A DNA stretch of 64,000 nucleotides. Origin: Bacillota bacterium (GTDB taxonomy: Bacteria; Bacillota; Clostridia; Acetivibrionales; DSM-1351). The stretch lies in NCBI GenBank assembly GCA_023444055.1, contig JAEZRV010000073.1:62001-126000 (forward strand), read 5' to 3'. Below the pieces are notes generated by a model, which saw only the letters and a program-made list of their open reading frames with translations, made no database searches and was not told the DNA's origin. Positions 25,830 through 35,071 of this stretch are shown one piece after another. Every line of letters starts with the position of its first letter. Position 1 is the first letter of the stretch. The position numbers and the translations under genes were made by a program.

Positions 25830-27878
25830 ATGTTGAAATTTAAAAGAAATATTGTTACAAAAGTTATGGTATTATTAATAGCTTTGCTTTCATTTAATGG
25901 AGTTGCTTTTGCTACGGTTGGTATGACTGAAAGTGAACCTAATGATTTGACTACAACAGCCACTGTAATTCCAACAAACTATGATTTAACTCAAGAAATA
26001 TCAGCAACCATTGGAAGTGCTGGAGACGTTGACTACTACAAATTTATACCATTAAACAGTGGTGGATACTCAATAGAAACATTGGGAACGACAGATACAT
26101 TTGGATATTTATATGACAACAATATGAATGTACTTGATGCGTGTGATGATCAGAAGTTTCCAAGTGGCATAAACTGCGAGCTTCGCTGTAAGCTTGTAGC
26201 AAACAATACATACTATATAAAGATTAACCATAAAGAAACTACAGGTACAGGTGATTATAACTTAAAAATTACTCCAGTGATCTATGATAACAAAGAGGTA
26301 GAACCTAATGGATCATTTGTAACAGCAAATAGTGTTGAATTCACTGAATGTGCCTCCCCAACAGCAGCAGAAATCGGCGTACCAGGTGATGAGGATTATT
26401 ACAAGTTTTCAATTAGTTCTGGTGGAAATTATACATTTGAAACTGTAGGAAATTCAGATGTTCAAGGATATTTATATGACAGCAATTTTAATCAACTTGC
26501 TTTTGATGATGACAGCGGTGATGTGAGTAACATGAAAATTGATTATAATCTATCCGGTCAATCAACATACTATGTAAAAGTATGTTTCTGGTCAGCGCTA
26601 GGTTCTGGATGCAGCTATGGTTTGAAAGTAACACCTGAAGACAATGCTTCAACAGTAACTGATTTGGTTGGCAACGATTTCAGTTCAGCTACAGTGTTGA
26701 CAGATAGTAATGCTGTGTCATTTGTAGGTCAGGGTATAAATAATGCAAGTGATGTTGACTTTTTCGCATTCACACCTTCTATGGATGGAGTATATACATT
26801 TGAAAGTAATGGTGGCTTTGATGTTAAAGGAGAAGTTTACAACAGCAATCAAACTCTTATAAAGAGTGATGACAATAGTGGTGAAAATAACAATTTCAAG
26901 ATGAATATTTCTTTATTAGCTAACCAGACTTATTATTTGAAGGTTGCGGCATCTAATAGTGGTGCTACTGGAACTTATAATTTTGATATTTATAAGGGAA
27001 AATGTCTGTCTATTCCAGAATATTTACAACAACCTAATGACAGTCTTTGCTGGGCTACATCTGCATCAATGGCTATATCGTATTTCAATAACGATAATAT
27101 AGATCGTACCTTAGATATCGCAAAAGATGTTGCTATGAATAAATATGCCAATACTGCTACTCAAACGCTATACGGAAATGACTACTATAAATATCCTCAT
27201 GTTTTTAATGATGAGGCATATCTTGAAGACTGTGACAATTATTTAAAAACATATATTACCTCTGATGATGTATACGTTATTTCAAATGAAGATAGTACTC
27301 CAGGCGGAGGTGAAAATTACACTATTAGTGAATTGAAAAAAAGCATTGACAATGGCTATCCTATGTTGGTGAAGGTACAAAACCCTGCTGGTGGAGGTCA
27401 CATGATGATTCTTAAAGGATATAAAGAAGATGCTAACGGTAATTTCGATATTATTTACAATGATCCGTTGATAGGTGAAAGAACTAATTATAACGGTTAT
27501 ACTTTGGCATATACAACTTTCTACCCTTGGTATGCAGATCTTGAGCCAAATAATACAAGAAACGATTCAAGTTCCATTATTAGTAATACATCAATATTAG
27601 GAAGCATAGAAAAATCTGGAGATGTTGATTACTATAAGTTTGGTGCTAACCCAAACTTACAGTATGTTATTGAAACAACTGGTGATACAGACACTTATGG
27701 AGTGTTGTATGACAGCAATGGAAATGTTATTGAGACAATGGATAATGGAGGTGAAGGTAATAACTTCAAAATTACACGCCAATTGTCCCCGTATCAGTCT
27801 TACTATATTGAAGTGCGTCACAGTGGCACAGGTACAGGCGACTATACAATTAGTGTAAGCTATACCAACCCGATTTAA
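25830..27878 (+). CDS. Secreted papain-like cysteine protease with four PPC domains
   Basis: About 682 residues. The order is signal peptide (~1-29, ending VAFA), three bacterial pre-peptidase C-terminal (PPC) beta-sandwich domains (~36-147, 157-267, 279-386), a papain-like C39/C70-type domain (~390-568) and a fourth PPC domain (~569-680). The nucleophile is Cys in DSLCWATSASMA (~407). His is in GGGHMMILKGY (~524) and Asn/Asp in IIYNDPL. PPC domains usually aid secretion, folding or surface binding. There is no dockerin. ATG 25830 follows GAGGTGG and gives a clean signal peptide, so the longer TTG start at 25752 is rejected. It sits between a kinase and a regulator that may control it. Confidence 0.83.
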   Translation: MLKFKRNIVTKVMVLLIALLSFNGVAFATVGMTESEPNDLTTTATVIPTNYDLTQEISATIGSAGDVDYYKFIPLNSGGYSIETLGTTDTFGYLYDNNMNVLDACDDQKFPSGINCELRCKLVANNTYYIKINHKETTGTGDYNLKITPVIYDNKEVEPNGSFVTANSVEFTECASPTAAEIGVPGDEDYYKFSISSGGNYTFETVGNSDVQGYLYDSNFNQLAFDDDSGDVSNMKIDYNLSGQSTYYVKVCFWSALGSGCSYGLKVTPEDNASTVTDLVGNDFSSATVLTDSNAVSFVGQGINNASDVDFFAFTPSMDGVYTFESNGGFDVKGEVYNSNQTLIKSDDNSGENNNFKMNISLLANQTYYLKVAASNSGATGTYNFDIYKGKCLSIPEYLQQPNDSLCWATSASMAISYFNNDNIDRTLDIAKDVAMNKYANTATQTLYGNDYYKYPHVFNDEAYLEDCDNYLKTYITSDDVYVISNEDSTPGGGENYTISELKKSIDNGYPMLVKVQNPAGGGHMMILKGYKEDANGNFDIIYNDPLIGERTNYNGYTLAYTTFYPWYADLEPNNTRNDSSSIISNTSILGSIEKSGDVDYYKFGANPNLQYVIETTGDTDTYGVLYDSNGNVIETMDNGGEGNNFKITRQLSPYQSYYIEVRHSGTGTGDYTISVSYTNPI

Positions 27879-27921
27879 GAAATAATAATCCATAGTTTAT
27901 TAACGTTATATTGAATTATTT

Positions 27922-27954
27922 AAAGGAGCATCCCTTTTGTGGATAGCTCCTTTA
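27922..27954 (+). terminator. Terminator after the protease gene
   Basis: AAAGGAGC and GCTCCTTT form the main stem, with an inner TCC/GGA, about 45 bases after the stop codon. Confidence 0.8.
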
Positions 27955-28087
27955 ATTTATGGACTTTAGCTTGTTGAGTATGCTGAATAAAAGAAATTGT
28001 AGACTATGTTTTAGTTGGGACAAAAAATACCTATGATAAAAAGAAGCTGTGTTGTCCAACTCCTGATTCGGCTTGGGCGTAATGACT

Positions 28088-28681
28088 TTAAAAATTAGCC
28101 TTATATCCAAGTAAAAAATCTGTAGTGACTTTAAATAATTCTGCCAGCTTTTTGATATTCTCACCTGTTGGCTCTGTTTGATTTGTTTCCCAATTTGCAA
28201 CTGCAGTTCTGCCTAGACCAAGTAATTTTCCTAAATCTTCTTGACTTAAATTTGCATTTTTCCTAAGCTTCTTGAGCCTTATTCCAAAGCTTCCATCTTT
28301 TCTTGAATGACAAATAGATTTAATAGCTGACTCTATCATTATAATTATTTTTTCAAAATATGCTGATTTCTCGCAGTACATCTGGACATCTGTCTTTTTT
28401 AAAGTTTCTATTGCTGGAACTTCTTCGGCTCTACCAGTTAAAAGCATAATATAAATTTCATCGTCAAATTTTCTGATTTTCTCGGTAACCTTTTCAGCGT
28501 CTAAGTTATCAATGAAATAATCAAGAATCAGAAGGTCGTATTTGTTTTCTTTAATGGCATCAATCCCGTCCTTAGAACTTGTATAGCCTTCTATAAAATA
28601 CTCATTTGGTAAATTTGCTTTAATGGCATCAATGATTCCTTGGTCATCATCAATGATAATTATATTAAATTTATCTTCCAT
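28088..28681 (-). CDS. Response regulator with REC and Xre-type HTH output domain
   Basis: 197 residues. The receiver (~1-120) has acidic DDD near the N-terminus, phospho-acceptor Asp in LLILDYFID (~54) and Thr in LLTGRA. The C-terminal HTH_3 domain (~133-190) reads LKKLRKNANLSQEDLGKLLGLGRTAVANWETNQTEPT. REC-Xre fusions are uncommon compared with OmpR, NarL or AraC outputs. AGGGGG ten bases before the ATG is the ribosome binding site. Pairing with the 7TM kinase is inferred from the shared upstream region. Confidence 0.9.
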   Translation of the reverse strand: MEDKFNIIIIDDDQGIIDAIKANLPNEYFIEGYTSSKDGIDAIKENKYDLLILDYFIDNLDAEKVTEKIRKFDDEIYIMLLTGRAEEVPAIETLKKTDVQMYCEKSAYFEKIIIMIESAIKSICHSRKDGSFGIRLKKLRKNANLSQEDLGKLLGLGRTAVANWETNQTEPTGENIKKLAELFKVTTDFLLGYKANF

Positions 28682-28983
28682 TTATCAATATCCCCCTGAT
28701 TTTGTTATTAGATTTACAATTATTAGGGTATCACAAAATTGGAAAGATTTCAATACAAATTCATTAATTATGACTGGATTTAGGACAAAATATTCATTGT
28801 TCGTGACTGTATTTAAATAAATACACATAATAAAATATTATAATATTTTACATTAAAAAGTCATTGTTACTGACTTGTAGAGAATAATGGTGCAAAAATA
28901 AAATTAAATTTCAGAAAAATATATATTTGTATGTCACATGAAATGAAGTAATATGATGATGAAAATGATATCATTTATGACAG
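28658..28983. repeat. Duplicated regulatory region, copy upstream of the response regulator
   Basis: Homologous to 25101-25423, including the far end, where both copies read ATGATATCATTTATGACAG. The segment begins inside the regulator's first codons. So the copied unit was promoter plus start of this gene, which suggests this copy is the original arrangement. Confidence 0.85.
28725..28753 (-). promoter_or_regulatory. Promoter of the response regulator gene
   Basis: TTGAAA (28748-28753), a 17-base spacer and TACCCT (28725-28730) on the minus strand, the counterpart of the kinase promoter. Confidence 0.65.
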
Positions 28984-29314
28984 CACTATTGAGCTGTCTA
29001 TTACCCACAGATATATAATGTTTAAAGTATTTCTTTGTGCCATTAACTTCGCCTGTCCATTCAGAAAAATCATAAAATTTGAATAGAATCCCTTTGAGAT
29101 TGACTAGAATAACTTTATCGAGTGAGATATCATAAAAATTGAAAATATTTAATTTATACTATTTCGTTTTTTAAATATATATAAAATGATTAAAATCACT
29201 GCCTTATGGAGTAAACTGCATATGCAGCTACTCATGGCTAATACTTTAAAAATTATATTTAGGCAAATAAAATATAAATAAAATGTCATAGTAAGATTTT
29301 CAAGGGAGGTTAAT

Positions 29315-31375
29315 ATGTTTAATTTAAAAGAAGATAGGTTAAAATTTACTGAAAAAGCTAAAAAGATAGTTGAGCAAATGAGCTTAGAAGAAAAAGTGTA
29401 TTTAATGAGCGGTAGAATTAGCATTCCTGAAATAGAAGATACCAATATCAATCCTAATGCTGATTATCATTACAATTTTTTCCCTTATCCTGCGGGAGGA
29501 AATGAACGCTTGAATGTACCAGAAATGAAGTTTTGTGATGGACCGAGAGGTGTTGTTTGCCACAGAGCTACATGTTTTCCAGTAGCTATGGCAAGAGGAG
29601 CTTCCTTTGATGAGGAATTAGAGGAACAAATTGGAGAGGCAATAGCTAAAGAAATTCGTGCTTTTGGAGGTAATTTCTTTGGTGGAGTATGTATAAATCT
29701 CCCTTATAATCCAGGCTGGGGAAGAAGCCAAGAGGTATATGGAGAGGATACCTTCCATTTGGGAAAGATGGGAGTTGCACTGGTGAAAGGTGTTCAGAAA
29801 CATAATGTCATTGCATGTATAAAGCATTATGCCTTTAACAGTATGGAAAATGCACGCTTTAAGGTTAATGTAGAGGCATCTGCTAGAACGGAAAGAGAAA
29901 TATACCTGTCTCATTTTAAAGAATGTATTGATGCAGGTGCAGCAGCAGTTATGAGCTCTTATAATAAATATAAAGGAGCTTATAATGGAGAAAACCATCA
30001 TTTGCTTAGAGATGTATTGAAGAATGAATGGGATTTTGATGGATTTGTGGTAAGTGACTTTGTATGGGGAACAAGAAGCACAGTGGACGCAGCCAATAAC
30101 GGACTGGATGTAGAAATGTGTAATACAAATTATTATGGTGACAAGCTGGTTCAAGCTGTAAAAGAAAAGCAGGTTAGTGAGGCTGTTATTGATGAAGCAG
30201 CTTTAAGAATAGTAAGAACCTTGTTAGCTGCAACAGAATCAGAAGACCCTCAGACATATGATCAATCTGTTATCAGCTGTGTTGAGCATATTGCTCTGGC
30301 AAAGAAAGCAGCTGAAGAAGCAATGACATTGATTAAAAATGACAATAATGTTTTACCTTTAAGTAAGCAAAAAGGTAACATTTTAGTTCTTGGAAGACTT
30401 GCAAATACTGAAAACATTGGTGATCATGGTTCTAGTAGAGTATTTCCACATTATACAGTAACGCCTTTGCAGGGAGTTATTAATGAAGCCAGCCAAAGCA
30501 AGGTTACTTATTACTCAGGTGAAGATATTGATGAGGCTGTTAAACTGGCGAAAATTGCAGAAGTTGTTATTATAGTAGCAGGATGTGACCATGACGATGA
30601 AGGTGAGTTTATAGTTCCTTCTGATGGTGAAAGCTCAGTTGAGCCAATTGGCGGGGACAGAAAAAGTCTGGGCTTGAAAGAACATGATGTTGCTTTGATT
30701 AATGCTATTGGAAAGGTAAATAAAAATAATGCAGTTGTATTAATCGGTGGAAATATGATTTTAATAGATGATTTCAAGGATTCTGCATCAGCTATTTTAA
30801 TGGCATATTATCCTGGCATGGAAGGTGGAACTGCAATTGCACAAACACTATTTGGAGATAATAATCCAGGAGGCAAATTGCCTTTTGTAATTGTTCATGA
30901 TGAAAAAGATTTACCCGACGTGGACTGGGAAGCTAATGAAATACTTTATGACTATTATCATGGATATGAAAGATTAGACAAAATGAATATCAGCCCTGCG
31001 GTACCATATGGTTTTGGCTTAAGCTATACTACATTTGATATTTCTGATCAAAAATGCACAGTTGTGGGGGCTGAGATAAAGGCTGAAGTAATGGTAACTA
31101 ATACAGGTAAAGTAGCCGGTGCTGAAGTAATTCAACTATACATAGGCAAAGAAAATTCTGAAATTGACAGACCAGTAAAAGCACTTAAAGGCTTTAAGCG
31201 AATATCACTTGCTCCTGGAGAAAGTCAAAAGGTAGTAATTACATGTCCTTTTGAAAAACTTAAGTATTATTGTGAAAAAGATAAAATATGGAAATTGGAA
31301 AAAGGAAATTATCAGTGTTATATAGGGAATTGTTGTAGTGATGAATACCTGTGTAGGTGGGATTTTGAAATTTAA
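29315..31375 (+). CDS. GH3 family glycosidase (cytoplasmic)
   Basis: 686 residues, no signal peptide. The TIM-barrel domain includes KFCDGPRGV, a GWGRSQEVYGED segment, the KHYAFNSMEN substrate-binding motif, and nucleophile Asp in GFVVSDFVWG (~247). The alpha/beta sandwich domain follows, then a C-terminal fibronectin-III-like domain (~575-680). The family hydrolyses beta-linked gluco-, xylo- or related oligosaccharides, and specificity cannot be read with confidence. AGGGAGG precedes the ATG. It is convergent with the second GH3 gene and probably finishes oligosaccharides released by the cellulosome. Confidence 0.93.
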   Translation: MFNLKEDRLKFTEKAKKIVEQMSLEEKVYLMSGRISIPEIEDTNINPNADYHYNFFPYPAGGNERLNVPEMKFCDGPRGVVCHRATCFPVAMARGASFDEELEEQIGEAIAKEIRAFGGNFFGGVCINLPYNPGWGRSQEVYGEDTFHLGKMGVALVKGVQKHNVIACIKHYAFNSMENARFKVNVEASARTEREIYLSHFKECIDAGAAAVMSSYNKYKGAYNGENHHLLRDVLKNEWDFDGFVVSDFVWGTRSTVDAANNGLDVEMCNTNYYGDKLVQAVKEKQVSEAVIDEAALRIVRTLLAATESEDPQTYDQSVISCVEHIALAKKAAEEAMTLIKNDNNVLPLSKQKGNILVLGRLANTENIGDHGSSRVFPHYTVTPLQGVINEASQSKVTYYSGEDIDEAVKLAKIAEVVIIVAGCDHDDEGEFIVPSDGESSVEPIGGDRKSLGLKEHDVALINAIGKVNKNNAVVLIGGNMILIDDFKDSASAILMAYYPGMEGGTAIAQTLFGDNNPGGKLPFVIVHDEKDLPDVDWEANEILYDYYHGYERLDKMNISPAVPYGFGLSYTTFDISDQKCTVVGAEIKAEVMVTNTGKVAGAEVIQLYIGKENSEIDRPVKALKGFKRISLAPGESQKVVITCPFEKLKYYCEKDKIWKLEKGNYQCYIGNCCSDEYLCRWDFEI

Positions 31376-31400
31376 TTCCAATAGGAATATATTAGAAACT

Positions 31401-31452
31401 AAAAAGCAGTGGTATCCCGTTTAAAAATTACTACGAGATATCTCTGCTTTTT
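31401..31452. terminator. Terminator between the convergent GH3 genes
   Basis: AAAAAGCAG and CTGCTTTTT close a longer imperfect stem (GTATC...GATAT inside). A run of T on each strand would let it serve both genes. Confidence 0.75.
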
Positions 31453-31517
31453 AAATTTTATAAACATGTACCAATTACTGAATAGTTATGTTGAGATATT
31501 TGAGTAATTAAATTTCC

Positions 31518-33698
31518 TTACTCCACTACCAATATCCCCTTCAACAAGCTTGAGTCTCTGGAATCAGAACCAACCATAATTTCAAATTCTCCTGCTTCTA
31601 CCACATATTTTTCCTCTGGGGTTACTATTGCCAAATCAGAAATTGAAAGATTAATTGAAACAGTCTTTGTTTCACCTGCTTTTAGAAATACTCTCTCAAA
31701 ACCCTTTAGCTCTTTTTCAGGGGTCATTACTGAACTGACTTTATCATTTATATAAAGTTGTACAATTTCAGTGCCGTCATATATTCCTATATTTGTAACA
31801 TCAACTTTTACAGTAACAATATCATCTTTGTTACAAACATTAGAAGATAATTTAAGATTAGAATATTTATATTTTGTATAGGATAACCCATATCCAAAAG
31901 GATATAGTGCATTTTTATCTTCAAGGTCTACATATTTTGGACTATGCCAGCCAGACATCTGATTATAGTAGACAGGTGTTTGTGCACTATGATAAGGGAA
32001 GGAGATAGAGAGTTTTCCGCTAGGAATAAATTCGCCATACAAAAGCTCTGCAACAGCTTTTCCTCCCAAAATACCTGAATTAAATGTTTCAACAATAGCA
32101 TCAGCATTTTTACTAAGCCATGGAATAGACAAAGGTTTTCCATTTACCAAGATAACAATCAGCGGTTTACCAAGAGCTTTTAAAGCCTTAAGGAGTTCCA
32201 ATTGAGAACCTGATAAATCAAGGTTTGCTCTATCCTTAAACTCTCCATTTTGCTCTACACAATCACCAACAACTGCTATAATAGCGTCACAATCAGCAGC
32301 TGTGGCAATAGCACCAGCTATATCATTGTTATCTGTCAGCATATCACAGCCTTTATGATAAGCTACTTCAATTCCTTTTGAATTTGATAGCTCAGTAATA
32401 CCTTTTAGCATTGTATAATACTCAAAATTAGGTATAGCATCTGGTTTGGGATCTGGGTGAGTGAAAAATGTCCAGTCACCAAACTGTGCTTTCAAATTAT
32501 CAGCGTTTGGACCAATTACTGCGAGTTTTTTAATGTCGTTATTTTTGTTTAAAGGAAGAACATTTTCATTGTTTTTAAGTAAAACTATTGATTCTCTTGT
32601 AAGCTCTAGATTTACCTCTTGATGCTCCTTGCATGAAATAACATCCCTGCTGATATAACCGCTTTTCTTTTTTGTATCGAAAAGTCCCATAGAAAATTTG
32701 ATAGACAAAATTCTTGATACGGCTTCATCTATTAAGGATTCTGAAAGTAAACCAGATTTAACAAGCTGTATAGTTGCCTCGTAGAAGTCATTTGTGGCCA
32801 TAATCATGTCATTGCCGGCTTCTACAGTTTTTTGGGATGCATCATTTATGTCAGGAGATACCTTTTGCATAGTTACAAGACTTCCAGTATTATTATAATC
32901 CGTTACGACAAAACCTTTGAAACCAAGTTCTTCCTTTAGTACTTTACGCAGGAGCTTTGTGTTTATAGCCATTGGAGTACCATCAACAGACTGATATCCT
33001 GTCATAAAGGTTGCGCAACCAGCTTCAACAGCTTTTTTAAAAGGTGGGAGAAACACTTCTCTTATCTTTCTGTAGGTTACTTCAGTATCATAAGCATCTC
33101 TTCCACCAGTGCTTTCTCCATATCCAAGGTAATGTTTGGCACAAGCAAGAATGCTGTCTTCATCAGAAATATGTTTACCTTGATAGCCTCTTATAATAGC
33201 AGATGCCAATATACCTATAAGGTAAGGGTCTTCACCAAAGGTTTCATTAATGCGTCCCCAACGCAAATCTCTCCCAATGCAAAGTACTGGCGAAAAAGTC
33301 CAATGGATACCATCTGCTGCAACTTCTCGTGCAGTTACTCTGCCAGCCTTTTCAATTAATTCGGGGTTCCAGCTGCATGACATGCCAAGCTGTGATGGGA
33401 AAATTGTTGAGCCATTCATAAGGCCATGACCATGAATTGCATCTATGCCGAAAATTATAGGAATACCAAGACGAGATGACAATGCCAATTCTTGAAGGTG
33501 ATCTGCATTTTTGCCTAAGACATGAAGAAAAGATCCTGCATTTTTATTAACTACCCAGTCTTCTGCTTCTTCAACTGATAGTGTGTTATAACTAATCTGC
33601 ATCATTTGTCCCACTTTTTCTTCTAATGTCATAAGAGAAAGTAAGTTACTTGTCCGTTTCTGTGGGGAAATTGAAGGGTTTTGATATATAAATTCCAT
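31518..33698 (-). CDS. GH3 family beta-glucosidase/beta-xylosidase (BglX-like)
   Basis: 726 residues, no signal peptide, so cytoplasmic. The usual motifs are present: LMTLEEKVGQMMQ at the start, IPIIFGIDAIHGHG, RDLRWGRINETFGEDPYL, CAKHYLGYGES, and nucleophile Asp in GFVVTDYNNTGS (~265). The second domain and C-terminal FnIII domain (~615-720) follow. Length and motifs match the BglX type, which acts on cellobiose-type or aryl-beta-glucosides; several relatives are beta-xylosidases. It is convergent with the other GH3 gene. Confidence 0.93.
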   Translation of the reverse strand: MEFIYQNPSISPQKRTSNLLSLMTLEEKVGQMMQISYNTLSVEEAEDWVVNKNAGSFLHVLGKNADHLQELALSSRLGIPIIFGIDAIHGHGLMNGSTIFPSQLGMSCSWNPELIEKAGRVTAREVAADGIHWTFSPVLCIGRDLRWGRINETFGEDPYLIGILASAIIRGYQGKHISDEDSILACAKHYLGYGESTGGRDAYDTEVTYRKIREVFLPPFKKAVEAGCATFMTGYQSVDGTPMAINTKLLRKVLKEELGFKGFVVTDYNNTGSLVTMQKVSPDINDASQKTVEAGNDMIMATNDFYEATIQLVKSGLLSESLIDEAVSRILSIKFSMGLFDTKKKSGYISRDVISCKEHQEVNLELTRESIVLLKNNENVLPLNKNNDIKKLAVIGPNADNLKAQFGDWTFFTHPDPKPDAIPNFEYYTMLKGITELSNSKGIEVAYHKGCDMLTDNNDIAGAIATAADCDAIIAVVGDCVEQNGEFKDRANLDLSGSQLELLKALKALGKPLIVILVNGKPLSIPWLSKNADAIVETFNSGILGGKAVAELLYGEFIPSGKLSISFPYHSAQTPVYYNQMSGWHSPKYVDLEDKNALYPFGYGLSYTKYKYSNLKLSSNVCNKDDIVTVKVDVTNIGIYDGTEIVQLYINDKVSSVMTPEKELKGFERVFLKAGETKTVSINLSISDLAIVTPEEKYVVEAGEFEIMVGSDSRDSSLLKGILVVE

Positions 33699-34216
33699 AA
33701 ATTACGTCCATGTCTCCATTTTATACAAATTTGTATTTGAAATGTGGAATTACATTTTAAATAGCTACATATGCGGCGTTAGGGCGAAGCCCCCAAATAG
33801 TATTAAAATGATATAAATGAAGTGGACTTAGCACCTCCTAAAAGTTATTTTATGTAAACAAAAAGCTTTTACTGTTTATCATAGAAACCAGTATAACGCA
33901 GGGGATATTAATTACAATATATATATTACATTGTGTACCTTATTTTGACAACTTAATTGACAACTTAATTCATGTTTCATTATGTAATTATCAATAATTA
34001 AACAACGTGCGGCTAGTTATACTTGAATACTAGCAATTGAAAATAAGACAGCTAAAAGATATAAAAAGGTTGTTAGTTAAGCCTTGAATTCTCCTAAATA
34101 TATAGAATGAATAAGCACTGCCACAGATAACAATTTCATAGCTTCAGTTGAAAACACCGTGAAAGGTAAGGACACTGTTATCAGAAATGTTCTAATTAAT
34201 AGGGAGATGATAGAAA
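33699..34216. other. Intergenic region upstream of the GH3 and holin-like genes
   Basis: No gene seen; the small reverse open frame at 34077-34262 is unsupported. It contains a palindromic repeat (33724-33807). There is also a two-copy direct repeat TTGACAACTTAATTGACAAC near 33945, which could hold a -35 box in each unit. Confidence 0.5.
33724..33807. repeat. Palindromic repeat (MITE-like family), copy 2
   Basis: It runs from ATACAAATTTGTATTTGAAA to CCCAAATAGTATTA. Inside are a short palindrome (GAAATGTGGAATTACATTT) and a GGGCGAAGCCC hairpin. The internal ATTTTAAATAGC and ATGCGGCG pieces are also found in the 40.3-kb and 51.2-kb elements. Confidence 0.6.
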
Positions 34217-34651
34217 ATGGTTGAATTGTTGAAAAACTATTGGATGGTAATATTAGTTGCAATTATAGCTTGCAGCTATATTGTATATTTAGTTGTAAAT
34301 AAGAGATGGAATAAGCTTAGGACTATAGCAAATAAGTTAATGCTTCAAGCTGAACTAACTATTGTAGGTACAAAGAAGGGCCGGGAAAGGTTTGACCAAG
34401 TATTGACACAGGTTTATTTACTAATACCTATATGGATTAGAATATTTTTACCTAAAAGCTCATTCGAAAAAAAGTTACAGCAATGGTTTGAACTAATTAA
34501 GGATAGCTTGGATGATGGGAAAATAAATAATTCCGTTGGAAAAATAGAAAGCAACATAGAAGATAACGTTGAAGAAGAGAGCGTTGAAGAAGAAAATGTT
34601 GAAGAAGAAAACATTGAAAAAAACATAGAAGAAAAATTCATCGAAGAATAA
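34217..34651 (+). CDS. Phage holin-like small membrane protein with acidic tail
   Basis: 144 residues. One hydrophobic segment (~8-28, NYWMVILVAIIACSYIVYLV) is followed by a basic region and a sequence (NKLMLQAELTIVGTKKGRERFDQVLTQVYLLIPIWIRIFLP). This resembles small holin-like proteins encoded after tail genes in clostridial phages. The last ~40 residues are a Glu/Asn/Val repeat (VEEE-NVEEEN type), coiled-coil prone. It stands alone, far from the tail genes at the left edge. Holin function is an inference. Confidence 0.55.
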   Translation: MVELLKNYWMVILVAIIACSYIVYLVVNKRWNKLRTIANKLMLQAELTIVGTKKGRERFDQVLTQVYLLIPIWIRIFLPKSSFEKKLQQWFELIKDSLDDGKINNSVGKIESNIEDNVEEESVEEENVEEENIEKNIEEKFIEE

Positions 34652-34811
34652 AATAGCATTAAATTACAGAGGCAATTACTGAGTTTTTTACTGTATCTGT
34701 GAGTTTGCATGTATTAAACGTGTTTTGTCTAATATAACTAGTTATAATACAGCATACGAATCAATAAATTCGATTTAAGCTAGTGGCATTCAGTCTAATA
34801 TAATCATTAAT

Positions 34812-34857
34812 AATACAAAAGTTCTCTACTAAGTAAATAGTGAGAACTTTTTGTATT
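34812..34857 (+). terminator. Terminator downstream of the holin-like gene
   Basis: AATACAAAA and TTTTGTATT enclose GTTCTC/GAGAAC with a short loop. The structure is near symmetrical and could work in both directions. Confidence 0.65.
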
Positions 34858-35071
34858 AAATATTTCTATAAAATTAAAGGACTTTAAAGGTGCTTTAGTG
34901 AATAAAATACCATACCTAACTTTAAAACTATAGAGTGATTAAGTATTGTTGCAGACAAGTTGATTGAGGTGTATAATTCTATAGCAAAATAATTTAAGAA
35001 TTTTGGATGATATGTCTACTTTATGATAGTAATGTTTGAGTTTCTTTTTATGGGTTATGAGGAGGATAAAA
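34858..35071. other. Leader region of the mutase gene
   Basis: No gene or clear promoter recognised in the ~210 bases. GAGGAGG at 35059-35065 is the mutase ribosome binding site. Confidence 0.4.

Noticed and set aside
28012..28060. Inverted repeat AGTTGG...CCAACT after the response regulator gene
   Set aside because: The stem is interrupted and has no T run in either direction, so it was not called a terminator.
29618..30154. 178-codon reverse frame inside the first GH3 gene
   Set aside because: Fully antisense to a well-supported GH3 gene; Cys- and Ile-rich translation without family signature.
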